From the NCBI RefSeq assembly GCF_000716675.1, contig NZ_JNXT01000062.1:1-50070 (forward strand): DNA of 50,070 bases, in the 5' to 3' direction. The notes under the pieces were generated by a model. That model did not search any database. It saw only the letters and a program-made list of their open reading frames with translations, and was not told where the DNA came from. The DNA is from Streptomyces alboflavus. GTDB taxonomy: Bacteria; Actinomycetota; Actinomycetes; Streptomycetales; Streptomycetaceae. The position numbers and the translations under genes are program-made. Below are positions 1-8,025 of the stretch, one piece after another; within the stretch, counting starts at the first letter, position 1; every line of letters begins with the position of its first letter.

Positions 1-159
1 GGGTGGGCAGGGGGGTACGGAGGGGGGTTCGGGGCCGTCTGTTTCGGGTCCGTCTGGCCCGGGGCCGTCCCGTTCGGGGCCGTCCGGCTCGGCGTTCCCG
101 GGCTCGGCCCGTGCGGTGAGGGCCTTCGCGGTCGTCCCCGTCTGTCCCGTGCCCGTCAT
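1..159 (-). CDS. N-terminal fragment of a hypothetical protein (runs off the left edge)
   Basis: Reading leftwards from ATG at 159, the frame stays open to the window edge. A GAGGTGG Shine-Dalgarno-like sequence sits about 5 nt before the start. The first residues are MTGTGQTGTTAKALTARAE, followed by a Pro/Asp/Gly/Glu-rich stretch built on DGP repeats (PDGPERDGPGPDGP), which explains the recurring ggggccgtc in the DNA. This looks like a disordered N-terminal tail, as often precedes a membrane or enzymatic domain in Streptomyces. No domain is visible in the 53 codons present. It would be divergent from the mannosyltransferase. It could also be a chance open frame, since high-GC DNA gives long spurious frames. 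Confidence 0.4.
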   Translation of the reverse strand, partial: MTGTGQTGTTAKALTARAEPGNAEPDGPERDGPGPDGPETDGPEPPSVPPCPP

Positions 160-274
160 GTCCACCTCGCCCGCTTTTGATGCGTTTAAGTAGGTTTTGG
201 GGAGCCATGATGCCGGGCGGGGCGGCGCGGGCGGGCGAGGCGGGGCCGTGCGGCGCGGGCGGGCGTCCGGCCGG

Positions 275-280
275 TACTGT
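275..280 (+). promoter_or_regulatory. TANNNT -10 box placing transcription start at the pimB-like start codon
   Basis: TACTGT ends 8 nt before ATG 289, and there is no Shine-Dalgarno sequence between. This spacing puts the predicted transcription start on or next to the A of the ATG, the arrangement of leaderless Streptomyces mRNAs. No clear -35 hexamer is visible. Inference only. Confidence 0.45.
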
Positions 281-288
281 CGGCGGCG

Positions 289-1431
289 ATGCACAAGACC
301 CTGATCGTCACGAACGACTTCCCGCCCCGGCCCGGTGGCATCCAGGCGTTCCTGCACAACATGGCGCTGCGCCTGGACCCCGCCCGGATCGTCGTCTACG
401 CCTCCACCTGGAAGCGCGGCCGCGAGGGCGCCGAGGCCACCGCGGCCTTCGACGCCGAGCAGCCCTATCCGGTCGTCCGGGACCCCACGACGATGCTGCT
501 CCCCACGCCCCGCGTCACCCGGCGCGCCGTCTCGCTGCTGCGTGAACACGACTGCACGTCCGTGTGGTTCGGGGCCGCCGCGCCGCTCGGCCTGATGGCG
601 CCGGCGCTGCGCAGGGCCGGGGCGCGGCGCCTGGTCGCGACCACGCACGGGCACGAGGCCGGGTGGGCGCAGCTGCCCGCGTCCCGGCAACTCCTGCGCC
701 GGATCGGCGAGTCGACCGACACGATCACCTATCTCGGCGAGTACACCCGCTCCCGCATCGCCGCCGCGCTCAGCCCCGCCGCGGCCGGGCGCATGGTCCA
801 ACTGCCGCCCGGCGTCGACGAGAAGACCTTCCACCCCGGGTCCGGCGGCGCCGCCGTGCGGGCCCGGCTCGGGCTCACCGACCGGCCGGTGGTCGTGTGT
901 GTCTCGCGGCTCGTGCCGCGCAAGGGGCAGGACACGTTGATCCTCGCCATGCCGCGGATTCTGGCTCGGGAGCCGGACGCGGTGCTGCTGATCGTGGGTG
1001 GGGGGCCCTACGAGAAGGACCTGCGGCGCCTTGCCGCCGAGACGCGGGTCGCGGACTCCGTCGTCTTCACCGGGGCCGTGCCCTGGGCCGAGCTGCCCGC
1101 CCACTACGGCGCGGGGGACGTCTTCGCGATGCCCTGCCGTACGCGGCGCGGGGGGCTCGACGTCGAGGGGCTCGGCATCGTCTACCTGGAGGCCTCCGCC
1201 ACCGGTCTTCCCGTCGTCGCCGGGGACTCCGGGGGGGCTCCGGACGCCGTTCTCGACGGGGAGACCGGGTGGGTCGTGCGGGGTGGCTCCGCCGAGGACT
1301 GCGCCGATCGGGTTGTGGCTCTGCTCGGGGATGCGGAGTTGCGGGAGCGGATGGGGGAGCGGGGGCGGTTGTGGGTCGAGGAGCGGTGGAGGTGGGACCT
1401 CCTGGCGGAGCGGCTGCGGGAGCTGTTGTAG
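289..1431 (+). CDS. pimB: GT4 glycosyltransferase, PimB'-like mannosyltransferase
   Basis: A 380-residue GT-B fold glycosyltransferase. Its N-terminus (LIVTNDFPPRPGGIQAFLHN) is the acceptor-domain signature of actinobacterial PimB', which transfers the second mannose from GDP-mannose to phosphatidylinositol monomannoside at the cytoplasmic face of the membrane. The C-terminal nucleotide-sugar domain starts near residue 200 with VVVCVSRLVPRKGQD and carries the GT4 EX7E motif (EGLGIVYLE, about residues 292-301), followed by GLPVVAGDSGGAPDAV. No signal peptide or membrane segment is seen. It stands alone, facing the convergent acyl-CoA ligase across a palindromic repeat. ATG 289 has no Shine-Dalgarno sequence and is probably leaderless. 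The family is secure; the exact acceptor is inferred from similarity to PimB'. Confidence 0.85.
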   Translation: MHKTLIVTNDFPPRPGGIQAFLHNMALRLDPARIVVYASTWKRGREGAEATAAFDAEQPYPVVRDPTTMLLPTPRVTRRAVSLLREHDCTSVWFGAAAPLGLMAPALRRAGARRLVATTHGHEAGWAQLPASRQLLRRIGESTDTITYLGEYTRSRIAAALSPAAAGRMVQLPPGVDEKTFHPGSGGAAVRARLGLTDRPVVVCVSRLVPRKGQDTLILAMPRILAREPDAVLLIVGGGPYEKDLRRLAAETRVADSVVFTGAVPWAELPAHYGAGDVFAMPCRTRRGGLDVEGLGIVYLEASATGLPVVAGDSGGAPDAVLDGETGWVVRGGSAEDCADRVVALLGDAELRERMGERGRLWVEERWRWDLLAERLRELL

Positions 1432-1441
1432 GCCTCGCGGT

Positions 1442-1643
1442 GCGCCCCAGTCCCGCCCCTTCTCCGAAACTGGGGCTCCGCCCCAGACCCCGCTCCTCAA
1501 ACGCCGGAGGGGCTATATATCTCGCCGCAGCGGCAGAAGTTTCAGCCCGTCCGGCGTTTGAGGACGAGGCGCGGAGCGCCGATAAAGCGGGGGTCCAGGG
1601 GGCGGCAGCCCCCGGTTTCGGAGAAGGGGCGGGACTGGGGCGC
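1442..1643. repeat. Nested palindromic element in a convergent intergenic region
   Basis: Outer arms at 1442-1470 and 1615-1643 are perfect 29-bp inverted repeats. Inner arms at 1495-1508 and 1550-1563 pair over 14 bp (cctcaaacgccgga with its complement). A small hairpin tggggc-tcc-gcccca lies at 1471-1485. The element fills nearly all of the space between the convergent mannosyltransferase and acyl-CoA ligase genes and could act as a bidirectional terminator. It contains one copy of a repeat that also occurs twice near 8.8-8.9 kb. Confidence 0.8.
1541..1583 (+). repeat. Dispersed repeat, copy 1
   Basis: Core ttcagcccgtccggcgtttg then aggacgag, followed by a mini-hairpin GGCGC-GGA-GCGCC at 1568-1580 and GAT. 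The same core, with a different stem sequence in the hairpin, recurs at 8823 and 8907. Confidence 0.75.
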
Positions 1644-1660
1644 CCCCGCGAGGGCCCGCC

Positions 1661-3457
1661 TCAGCCCCGGTACAACGCCTCGATCTCGTCCGCGTAATCC
1701 TTCGCGACAACGTTCCGCTTCAGCTTCAGCGACGGCGTGAGATGCCCGGACTCCTCCGTGAACTGCGCGGGCAGGACCCGGAACTTCCGGACGGACTCGG
1801 CCTTGGAGACCGCCGCGTTGCCGTCGTCGACGGCCTGCTGGACGGCGGCGAGCAGATCGGCGTCCTCCCGCAGGGAGGCGGCCGTGGCCCCGGCGGGCTT
1901 GCCGTGCTCGGCGGCCCACCGCCCGAGGAACTCCTCGTCGATGGTGACGAGCGCGCCGACGAACGGCCGCCCGTCCCCGACGACCATGCACTCGGCGACG
2001 AGCGCGTGCGCCCGGATGCGGTCCTCGATGACGGCGGGAGCGACGTTCTTGCCGCCCGCCGTCACGATGATCTCCTTCTTGCGGCCGGTGATCCGCAGAT
2101 ACCCGTCCTCGTCGAGGGTGCCGATGTCCCCGGTGTGGAACCACCCGTCGGCGAGGGCCTCCTCGGTGGCGGGCTCGTTGTTCCAGTAGTGGGAGAACAG
2201 GTGCTCGCCGTGGAGCAGGACCTCGCCGTCGTCGGCGATGCGGACGACGGAGCCGGGCAGCGGCTGCCCGACGGTGCCGATCTTCTGCCGGTCCCAGGGG
2301 TTGAACGCGGTGGCGGCGCAGGACTCGGTGAGGCCGTAGCCCTCGAGGACGGTGAAGCCGATGCCGCGGAAGAAGTGGCCGAGGCGCTCGCCGAGGGGCG
2401 CGCCGCCGGAGATGGCGTACTCGCCGCGCCCGCCGAGGACGGCCCGCAGCTTGCTGAAGACCAGCTTGTCGAAGATCTTGTGCTTGACGCGCAGGCCGAT
2501 GGAGGGCCCGCCCGGGGTGTCCAGGGCGCGGCTGTAGGCGATCGCCGTGTCGGCGGCCTTGTCGAAGATCTTGCCCTTGCCGTCGGCCTGCGCCTTGGCA
2601 CGCGCGCCGTTGTAGACCTTCTCGAAGACGCGCGGCACGCCGAGGATCAACGTGGGCCGGAACGCGGCCAGTTCGTCGGTGAGGTGCTTGATGTCGGGCG
2701 CGTGGCCGAGCTTGATGGGGGCCATCAGGGCGGCCACCTCCACCAGGCGGCCGAAGACGTGCGCGACGGGCAGGAAGAGGAGCACCGAGCACTCGCCGGT
2801 GCGGAAGAGCGGTTTCAGGCGCTCCACCACGTTGCCGCACTCCGCGAAGAAGCTGCGGTGGGTGAGCACACAGCCCTTGGGGCGGCCGGTCGTGCCGGAG
2901 GTGTAGACGATGGTCGCGGGGTCGTCGGCGCCCGCGACGGCACCGCGCTCGTCGACGGTCTCGTCGGAGACCTCGGCGCCCGCCCGGTTCAGCTCCTCGA
3001 CGCCGCCCCGGTCGATCTGCCACACCTGCGTGAGCGCCGGAAGCCGGTCCCGCACCGACTCGACGGCCTCGGCGTGCCCGTCGGTCTCCACGACGCAGGC
3101 CACCGCGCCCGAGTCGCCGAGGATCCACTGGATCTGCTCGGCCGAGCTGGTCTCGTACACCGGCACGGAGACCGCGCCCGCGCTCCAGATCGCGAAGTCG
3201 AACAGCGTCCACTCGTAGCGCGTGCGCGACATCAGGCCGACCCGGTCGCCGGGCCGCACGCCCGCCGCGATCAGGCCCTTCGCGGCGGCCCGCACCTCGG
3301 CGCGGAAGGCCGTGGCCGTGACGTCCTGCCAACTGCCGTTCACCTTGCGGCCGATGACCGCCACATCCGGGTGCTGCGCGGCGTTTCTGCGGACGATGTC
3401 GGTCAGATTGCCGTCCGCGGGGACCTCGTACAGGGCCGGAAGGCTGAACTCGCGCAA
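1661..3457 (-). CDS. Long-chain fatty-acid--CoA ligase (AMP-forming)
   Basis: A 598-residue adenylate-forming enzyme that activates fatty acids through an acyl-AMP and then forms the CoA thioester. The AMP-binding P-loop motif YTSGTTGRPKG is near residue 185, GYGLTES near 370, and the DGWFHTGD...GYLRITGRKKEIIV hinge with its downstream Lys region near 437-475. All are intact. I chose TTG 3457, which begins LREFSLPALYEVPADG, because GTAGGAG lies about 10 nt upstream; the frame continues further up but has no homology-like sequence. The length is typical of FadD15-type bacterial ligases. It ends at the palindromic element and is divergent from the metallophosphoesterase. The precise chain-length preference cannot be told from sequence. 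Confidence 0.9.
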   Translation of the reverse strand: MREFSLPALYEVPADGNLTDIVRRNAAQHPDVAVIGRKVNGSWQDVTATAFRAEVRAAAKGLIAAGVRPGDRVGLMSRTRYEWTLFDFAIWSAGAVSVPVYETSSAEQIQWILGDSGAVACVVETDGHAEAVESVRDRLPALTQVWQIDRGGVEELNRAGAEVSDETVDERGAVAGADDPATIVYTSGTTGRPKGCVLTHRSFFAECGNVVERLKPLFRTGECSVLLFLPVAHVFGRLVEVAALMAPIKLGHAPDIKHLTDELAAFRPTLILGVPRVFEKVYNGARAKAQADGKGKIFDKAADTAIAYSRALDTPGGPSIGLRVKHKIFDKLVFSKLRAVLGGRGEYAISGGAPLGERLGHFFRGIGFTVLEGYGLTESCAATAFNPWDRQKIGTVGQPLPGSVVRIADDGEVLLHGEHLFSHYWNNEPATEEALADGWFHTGDIGTLDEDGYLRITGRKKEIIVTAGGKNVAPAVIEDRIRAHALVAECMVVGDGRPFVGALVTIDEEFLGRWAAEHGKPAGATAASLREDADLLAAVQQAVDDGNAAVSKAESVRKFRVLPAQFTEESGHLTPSLKLKRNVVAKDYADEIEALYRG

Positions 3458-3794
3458 GACTGCTGCTCCTACATAGGGCGCCGACGCCACGACGTTGTGC
3501 GATGCGACGGTGCGGTCCAAGGTCGGGCAGGTGCTCAGTCGGGGGGCTCTGGGGGTTCCTCGGGATTGCTTGAGGGGCTGAGCACTACTGGACTGCCCGG
3601 ACGTTACCCACCGGTATGGCTGGTTCGGTAGGGGGGCCGGGCCAGATGTTCCGTGCGTCACACGACGTTATGGTCTGAACCGCACAGTACGCCACGCTCT
3701 TCCTGACTCGGAAGTAACCGCAGGTCCACCGCCCGTGCCCGCCCGACCACCCCGCCCTGGTCGGCTCCGGCCCCGCCGCCATAAGGTGACCGGC
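3458..3794. other. Divergent intergenic region between the acyl-CoA ligase and phosphoesterase genes
   Basis: A 337-bp region without a convincing gene. It must hold both promoters. The string ttatggtctgaaccgcacag at 3668-3687 closely resembles ttatggtctgatccacagac at 10555-10574, another promoter region in this window; their shared part is ttatggtctga. I see no operator-like palindrome. Confidence 0.5.
3782..3787 (+). promoter_or_regulatory. TANNNT -10 box at the phosphoesterase start
   Basis: TAAGGT ends 7 nt before ATG 3795, with no Shine-Dalgarno sequence between. This suggests a leaderless transcript. No good -35 hexamer is visible. Confidence 0.45.
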
Positions 3795-4571
3795 ATGCGA
3801 GGTTTCCGGGTCCATGTGGTCAGTGACGTGCACGGCAACGCCGAGGACCTGGCCCGCGCGGGCGACGGCGCCGACGCCTTGATCTGCCTGGGTGACCTGG
3901 TCCTCTTCCTCGACTACGCCAACCACGCGCGCGGCATCTTCCCCGATCTGTTCGGCGCCGAGAACGCCACCCGCCTCGTCGAGCTGCGCACCGCCCGCCG
4001 CTTCGAGGAGGCCCGCGCCTTCGGCGCCTCGCTGTGGGCCGGCCTCGACCGCGGCCCCGCCGTGGAGCAGGCGGTCCGCAAGCAGTACGCCGAGCTGTTC
4101 GCCGCCTTCCCCACCCCTACGTACGCCACGTACGGCAATGTCGACATGCCACAGCTGTGGCGCGAATACGCCGGTCCCGGCACGACCGTCCTCGACGGCG
4201 AGCGCGTGGAGATCGGCGGCCGCGTCTTCGGCTTCGTCGGCGGCGGCCTCAAGACCCCGATGCGCACGCCGTACGAGATCAGCGACGAGGAGTACGCCGC
4301 CAAGATCGAGGCCGTCGGCGAGGTCGACGTGCTCTGCACCCACATCCCGCCGGAGGTGCCCGAGCTCGTGTACGACACGGTGGCGCGCCGCTTCGAGCGG
4401 GGCAGCCGCGCGCTCCTCGACGCCATCCGGCGCACCCGGCCGCGGTACGCGCTCTTCGGCCATGTGCACCAGCCGCTCGTCAGCCGCATGCGGATCGGGT
4501 CGACCGAGTGCGTGAACGTCGGGCACTTCGCGGGGTCCGGGCGGCCCTGGGCGCTGGAGTGGGCTGGGTGA
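3795..4571 (+). CDS. Calcineurin-like metallophosphoesterase
   Basis: A 258-residue protein with the ordered metal-binding motifs of the calcineurin-like superfamily: SDVHGN (residues 10-15), LGDLV (about 34), YGNVD (about 113), THIPPE (about 182) and FGHVHQP (about 220). These supply the Asp, His and Asn ligands of a dinuclear metal centre that hydrolyses phosphoesters. No signal peptide or membrane segment is present, so it is probably cytoplasmic. The frame opens earlier, at 3735, but ATG 3795 begins the family-like MRGFRVHVVSDVHGN and sits 7 nt after a -10 box. The substrate cannot be assigned. An SRPBCC gene follows 82 bp downstream. Confidence 0.85.
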   Translation: MRGFRVHVVSDVHGNAEDLARAGDGADALICLGDLVLFLDYANHARGIFPDLFGAENATRLVELRTARRFEEARAFGASLWAGLDRGPAVEQAVRKQYAELFAAFPTPTYATYGNVDMPQLWREYAGPGTTVLDGERVEIGGRVFGFVGGGLKTPMRTPYEISDEEYAAKIEAVGEVDVLCTHIPPEVPELVYDTVARRFERGSRALLDAIRRTRPRYALFGHVHQPLVSRMRIGSTECVNVGHFAGSGRPWALEWAG

Positions 4572-4653
4572 CCGTCGCAGGTCGCGTGCGCGGTAGCCTT
4601 CAGCGGGCAGGCACAAGCGCCCGCACCGGACCGCATCTGGAGGAGCCACCGCG

Positions 4654-5091
4654 ATGGCGGAATACACCAGCTCGAGCATCACGATCGAGGCGGCACCGGC
4701 CGACGTCATGGACGTGATCGCCGACTTCGCCCGCTATCCGGAGTGGACCGGCGAGGTCAAGGAGGCCCAGGTCCTCCAGGCCGACGACGCCGGCCGCGCC
4801 GAGCAGGTCCGACTCGTCATGGACGCCGGAGCGATCAAGGACGACCAGACCCTCGCGTACACCTGGACCGGCGCGCACGAGGTGTCCTGGACCCTGGTCA
4901 AGTCCCAGATGCTGCGCTCCCTGGACGGCTCCTACCTCCTGAAGCCCGCAGGCACCGGCACCGAGGTCACCTACCAGCTGACCGTCGACGTCAAGATCCC
5001 CATGCTCGGCATGATCAAGCGCAAGGCGGAGAAGGTCATCATCGACCGCGCCCTGGCGGGCCTGAAGAAGCGCGTGGAGACGAAGGCCTGA
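4654..5091 (+). CDS. SRPBCC family (polyketide cyclase/START-like) protein
   Basis: A 145-residue single-domain protein. It opens MAEYTSSSITIEAAPADVMDVIADFARYPEW, the START/SRPBCC first strand and helix (I-x-A-x-P-x-x-V...YPEW), and ends in the long C-terminal helix (AEKVIIDRALAGLKKRVE). The fold forms a hydrophobic cavity that binds lipids or aromatic compounds. No enzymatic residues can be assigned. ATG 4654 is preceded by GGAGGAG at a good distance. It lies just upstream of the ArsA-like gene, a neighbour relationship that is common in Streptomyces. Function unknown. Confidence 0.85.
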   Translation: MAEYTSSSITIEAAPADVMDVIADFARYPEWTGEVKEAQVLQADDAGRAEQVRLVMDAGAIKDDQTLAYTWTGAHEVSWTLVKSQMLRSLDGSYLLKPAGTGTEVTYQLTVDVKIPMLGMIKRKAEKVIIDRALAGLKKRVETKA

Positions 5092-5190
5092 CCCTCCGGA
5101 CGGCGCCCGGCCGCGCACCCCGGCGTGGACAGGGCCCAGGCCGACGGCGCCTCCGCTGAGGGGCCCCGGCCGCCCCCGTCCCGGCCGACG

Positions 5191-5196
5191 TAGAGT
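5191..5196 (+). promoter_or_regulatory. TANNNT -10 box at the ArsA-like gene start
   Basis: TAGAGT ends 8 nt before ATG 5205, and the intervening cccacccc cannot serve as a Shine-Dalgarno sequence. This is a leaderless candidate. Confidence 0.5.
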
Positions 5197-5204
5197 CCCA
5201 CCCC

Positions 5205-6377
5205 ATGCGCACCCTCCTCCTCACCGGCCCCGGCGGAGCCGGCCGCACCACCCTCGCGGCCGCCACCGCCCTCACCGCCGCCCGCGAGGGGACCCGCACC
5301 CTGCTCCTGTCCGCCGACCGCGCCGACACCCTGGGCGCGGCGCTCGGCACCCCCACGGGCCCCCGCCCGGTCCAGGTCGCCCCGGGCCTGACCGCCCTGC
5401 GCCCGGACCCGGACCCCGGCTTCCGCGCAGGCCTGCTCACCCTCCAGGAGCACGCCGGTCCCGCCCTGGACCTCCTGGGCGCCGGCCGCCTCGACGACGA
5501 GGAGCTGACCCCGCTGCCGGGCGCCGAGGACCTCGCGCTCCTCGGCGCCCTGCGCGCGGCCCCCGAGTCGTACGACACCGTCGTCGTCGACCTGCCCGCC
5601 GCCCCCCGCGCCCTCGCGCTCCTCGCCCTGCCCGCCCAACTGCGCCGCTACCTGCGCCGGTTGCTGCCCCCGGAGCGGCGGGCTGCCCGCGCCCTGCGCC
5701 CGGTGCTCGGCCGTCTCGCGGGCGTCCCCGTGCCCGCCGGATCGCTGTACGAGGCGGCCGACCGCTGGGACACGGCGCTCGCCGCCGCGCAGGCCGTGAT
5801 CGAGGACCGGGGGACCAGCGTCCGCCTGGTCGCCGAGCCCGGCCCGGCCGGCGCCGACGCCGTGGCCCGCACCGCCACCGGCCTCGCCCTGCACGGCCTG
5901 ACCCTCGACGCCCTCCTCGCCAACCGCGTCGCACCCGAGCCCCAGGGCCCCGACCCCGCGCCCTGGCTCACCGCCCTGCGCGCCCAGCAGCACAAGACGC
6001 TCGGCGAGTGGACGCACACGTACCGCACCCACGAGATCCCCCACCTCGGCCCGGACCCCCGCGGCGCCGACGACCTCGCCGCCCTCGGCGCCCCCGGCCC
6101 GGGACCGGCCCCCGACCCGGTCCGCTGGCCCGTCACCGACGCGCTCGCCACGGAATCGCTGCTGCACTGGACGATCCCGCTGCCCGGCGCCGTCCGCGAG
6201 GACCTGGACCTGGTCCGGCGCGGCGACGAACTGGTCATCACCGCGGGACCGTTCCGGCGGATCGCCGCGCTGCCCTCCGCGCTGCGCCGCTGCACCGTCA
6301 CCGGCGCCGCCCTGCGCGACGGCACCCTGCGGATCCGCTTCGCCCCCGACCCGGACCTGTGGCCCCGGACCCGGTGA
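5205..6377 (+). CDS. ArsA/Get3-like P-loop protein with altered nucleotide-binding loop
   Basis: A 390-residue member of the ArsA-related family. It shows an N-terminal P-loop, a Leu/Arg-rich helical middle and a C-terminal HSP20-like beta domain (DLVRRGDELVITAGPFRR...LRIRF, about residues 330-385), as in many actinobacterial ArsA homologues. The P-loop reads GPGGAGRTT (residues 8-16), where the deviant Walker A of ArsA/Get3/MinD is GKGGVGKT. Both the signature Lys and the catalytic Lys are replaced, by Pro and Arg. Switch I is SADRADTL rather than TDPAxSL. Arsenite transport is therefore unlikely; the protein may bind nucleotide weakly or act as a scaffold. It is cytosolic by sequence and sits between an SRPBCC gene and the SCO2127-like gene. 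Confidence 0.8.
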   Translation: MRTLLLTGPGGAGRTTLAAATALTAAREGTRTLLLSADRADTLGAALGTPTGPRPVQVAPGLTALRPDPDPGFRAGLLTLQEHAGPALDLLGAGRLDDEELTPLPGAEDLALLGALRAAPESYDTVVVDLPAAPRALALLALPAQLRRYLRRLLPPERRAARALRPVLGRLAGVPVPAGSLYEAADRWDTALAAAQAVIEDRGTSVRLVAEPGPAGADAVARTATGLALHGLTLDALLANRVAPEPQGPDPAPWLTALRAQQHKTLGEWTHTYRTHEIPHLGPDPRGADDLAALGAPGPGPAPDPVRWPVTDALATESLLHWTIPLPGAVREDLDLVRRGDELVITAGPFRRIAALPSALRRCTVTGAALRDGTLRIRFAPDPDLWPRTR

Positions 6378-6446
6378 ACGGCCTGCCGCCATTCGGGTAA
6401 CGTCGAGAGTACGAATTCGTCGGCCCTGCGCAGGAGTCAGCCCGTC

Positions 6447-6935
6447 ATGAGCGATGCCATCGAGCGCGACGCTTCCGAGCCGGAGCGCCCCGAGCCCGCC
6501 CCCGCCGACGCCGACGCGTGGGCCACGGCCTGCGCCGAGGACCTCGCGGCGGAGAAGGCCCGCCGCCGCGCCCAGTACGGGCCGCCGCCAGGATCGGCCG
6601 CCGAGGAGCTGCGCAAGCTCGTCGACGCCGTCTCCGACAAGCTCTCCGGACTGCAGTCACCGCTGCTCGGCGCGGTCGCCCAGGGCGCCGTGCAGGAGAC
6701 GGTGCAGCAGGTCGTCCGGCAGGCGAAGGCCGCCGTGGAGCCCGTCATCGAGCGCAACCCCGACGTCTTCGACCACCTCGCGGCGGCCGGCGCGGAGCTG
6801 CTCGCCGCCTACCGCAGCGCGGTCACCGGGCAGGAGGCCCGCTGGACGCGCGATGACACCGCCACCGGCGCCCCGGACGGTTCGGATCGCCGCGACGAGG
6901 GCCCCGGACCTGGGGAACACATCGATCTGGACTGA
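6447..6935 (+). CDS. DUF5304-type protein, SCO2127-like, upstream of glkA
   Basis: A 162-residue acidic, Ala/Glu-rich protein without membrane segments. It has a helical central region (SAAEELRKLVDAVSDKLSG...VQETVQQVVRQAKAAVEPVIE) and a disordered C-terminus. Its place directly upstream of glucokinase matches SCO2127 of S. coelicolor, which has been linked with glkA in carbon catabolite repression. That assignment rests on position and general character, not on a motif. ATG 6447 has AGGAG about 10 nt upstream. A further promoter for glkA may lie in the 52-bp gap downstream. Confidence 0.75.
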   Translation: MSDAIERDASEPERPEPAPADADAWATACAEDLAAEKARRRAQYGPPPGSAAEELRKLVDAVSDKLSGLQSPLLGAVAQGAVQETVQQVVRQAKAAVEPVIERNPDVFDHLAAAGAELLAAYRSAVTGQEARWTRDDTATGAPDGSDRRDEGPGPGEHIDLD

Positions 6936-6987
6936 CCCCCCTCGGGTACGGTGGGCCGTAGCGGGGCTCGATCGAACTGAGGGATTC

Positions 6988-7941
6988 ATGGGACTCACCA
7001 TCGGCGTCGACATCGGCGGCACGAAGATCGCGGCCGGAGTGGTCGACGAGGACGGTCACATCCTGTCGACGTTCAAGGTGCCCACCCCCGGCACCTCCGA
7101 GGCCATCGTCGACGCGATCGCCTCCGCCGTCGAGGGCGCCCGGGCCGGGCACAGAATCGTCGGCGTCGGCATCGGCGCCGCCGGATACGTCAACCGGCAG
7201 CGCTCCACGGTCTACTTCGCACCGAACATCGACTGGCGCCAGGAACCGCTGAAGGACGAGGTCGAGCGGCGCGTCGGCCTGCCGGTCGTCGTCGAGAACG
7301 ACGCGAACGCGGCGGCCTGGGGGGAGTACAAGTTCGGCGGCGGCAAGGGCCACCGCAACGCGATCTGCATCACCCTCGGCACCGGCCTCGGCGGCGGCAT
7401 CATCATCGGCAACAAGCTGCGCCGCGGCCACTTCGGCGTGGCCGCCGAGTTCGGCCACATCCGGATGGTCCCGGACGGCCTGCTGTGCGGCTGCGGCAGC
7501 CAGGGCTGCTGGGAGCAGTACGCGTCTGGCCGCGCCCTCGTGCGGTACGCCAAGCAGCGCGCCAACGCCACCCCGGAGAACGCTGAGTACCTGCTCTCGC
7601 TCGGCGACGGCACCCCCGACGGCATCGAGGGCAAGCACATCTCCATGGCCGCCCGCCAGGGCGACCTGGTCGCCGTGGACTCCTACCGTGAGCTGGCCCG
7701 CTGGGTCGGCGCCGGGCTCGCCGACCTGGCCTCGCTGTTCGACCCGTCGGCGTTCATCGTCGGCGGCGGCCTCTCGGACGAGGGCGAGCTGGTGCTCGAC
7801 CCGATCCGCAAGTCCTTCAAGCGCTGGCTCGTCGGGGCGCAGTGGCGTCCGCAGGCGGAAGTGATCGCCGCGCAGCTGGGCAACAAGGCGGGCATGGTCG
7901 GCGCGGCCGACCTGGCCCGGGAGCCCGACCCCATCATGTGA
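6988..7941 (+). CDS. glkA: Glucokinase (ROK family)
   Basis: A 317-residue ROK kinase, the same length as S. coelicolor GlkA. It phosphorylates cytoplasmic glucose with ATP and in Streptomyces also takes part in glucose repression. The phosphate-binding motif GVDIGGTKIAAG is at residues 5-16 and the sugar-binding VENDANAAAWGE near 102. The ROK signature with a zinc site, GHIRMVPDGLLCGCGSQGCWEQYASG, is near 155-180, with the Cys residues of CGCGxxGC all present. ATG 6988 has GAGGGA 4-9 nt upstream. The frame continues further upstream only by chance, overlapping the previous gene. A 22-bp hairpin follows the stop. Confidence 0.95.
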   Translation: MGLTIGVDIGGTKIAAGVVDEDGHILSTFKVPTPGTSEAIVDAIASAVEGARAGHRIVGVGIGAAGYVNRQRSTVYFAPNIDWRQEPLKDEVERRVGLPVVVENDANAAAWGEYKFGGGKGHRNAICITLGTGLGGGIIIGNKLRRGHFGVAAEFGHIRMVPDGLLCGCGSQGCWEQYASGRALVRYAKQRANATPENAEYLLSLGDGTPDGIEGKHISMAARQGDLVAVDSYRELARWVGAGLADLASLFDPSAFIVGGGLSDEGELVLDPIRKSFKRWLVGAQWRPQAEVIAAQLGNKAGMVGAADLAREPDPIM

Positions 7942-7963
7942 ACCCGGCGTACGGATGAGCCCG

Positions 7964-8011
7964 GGGAAACCCCGGACGGGCCGGAATTCTCCGGCCCGTC
8001 CGGGGTTTCCC
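7964..8011 (+). terminator. Strong hairpin terminator after glkA
   Basis: Arms 7964-7985 and 7990-8011 pair perfectly over about 22 bp around a 4-nt loop. There is no T-run, as is usual in Streptomyces. The 3' arm ends 2 nt before the -10 box of the next gene, so terminator and promoter nearly touch. Confidence 0.85.
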
Positions 8012-8012
8012 G

Positions 8013-8018
8013 TATCTT
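8013..8018 (+). promoter_or_regulatory. TANNNT -10 box at the EEP gene start
   Basis: TATCTT ends 7 nt before ATG 8026. There is no Shine-Dalgarno sequence, and the DNA just upstream is the glkA terminator stem. This is a leaderless candidate. Confidence 0.45.
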
Positions 8019-8025
8019 GATCGCC

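Noticed and set aside
1742..3631. Long open frames on the plus strand opposite the acyl-CoA ligase gene (up to 629 codons)
   Set aside because: Antisense shadows produced by high GC at third positions. The minus-strand frame has all adenylate-forming motifs.
5205..6377. Annotation as an arsenite pump ATPase
   Set aside because: Both P-loop lysines are missing and there is no arsB, arsC or arsR gene nearby.
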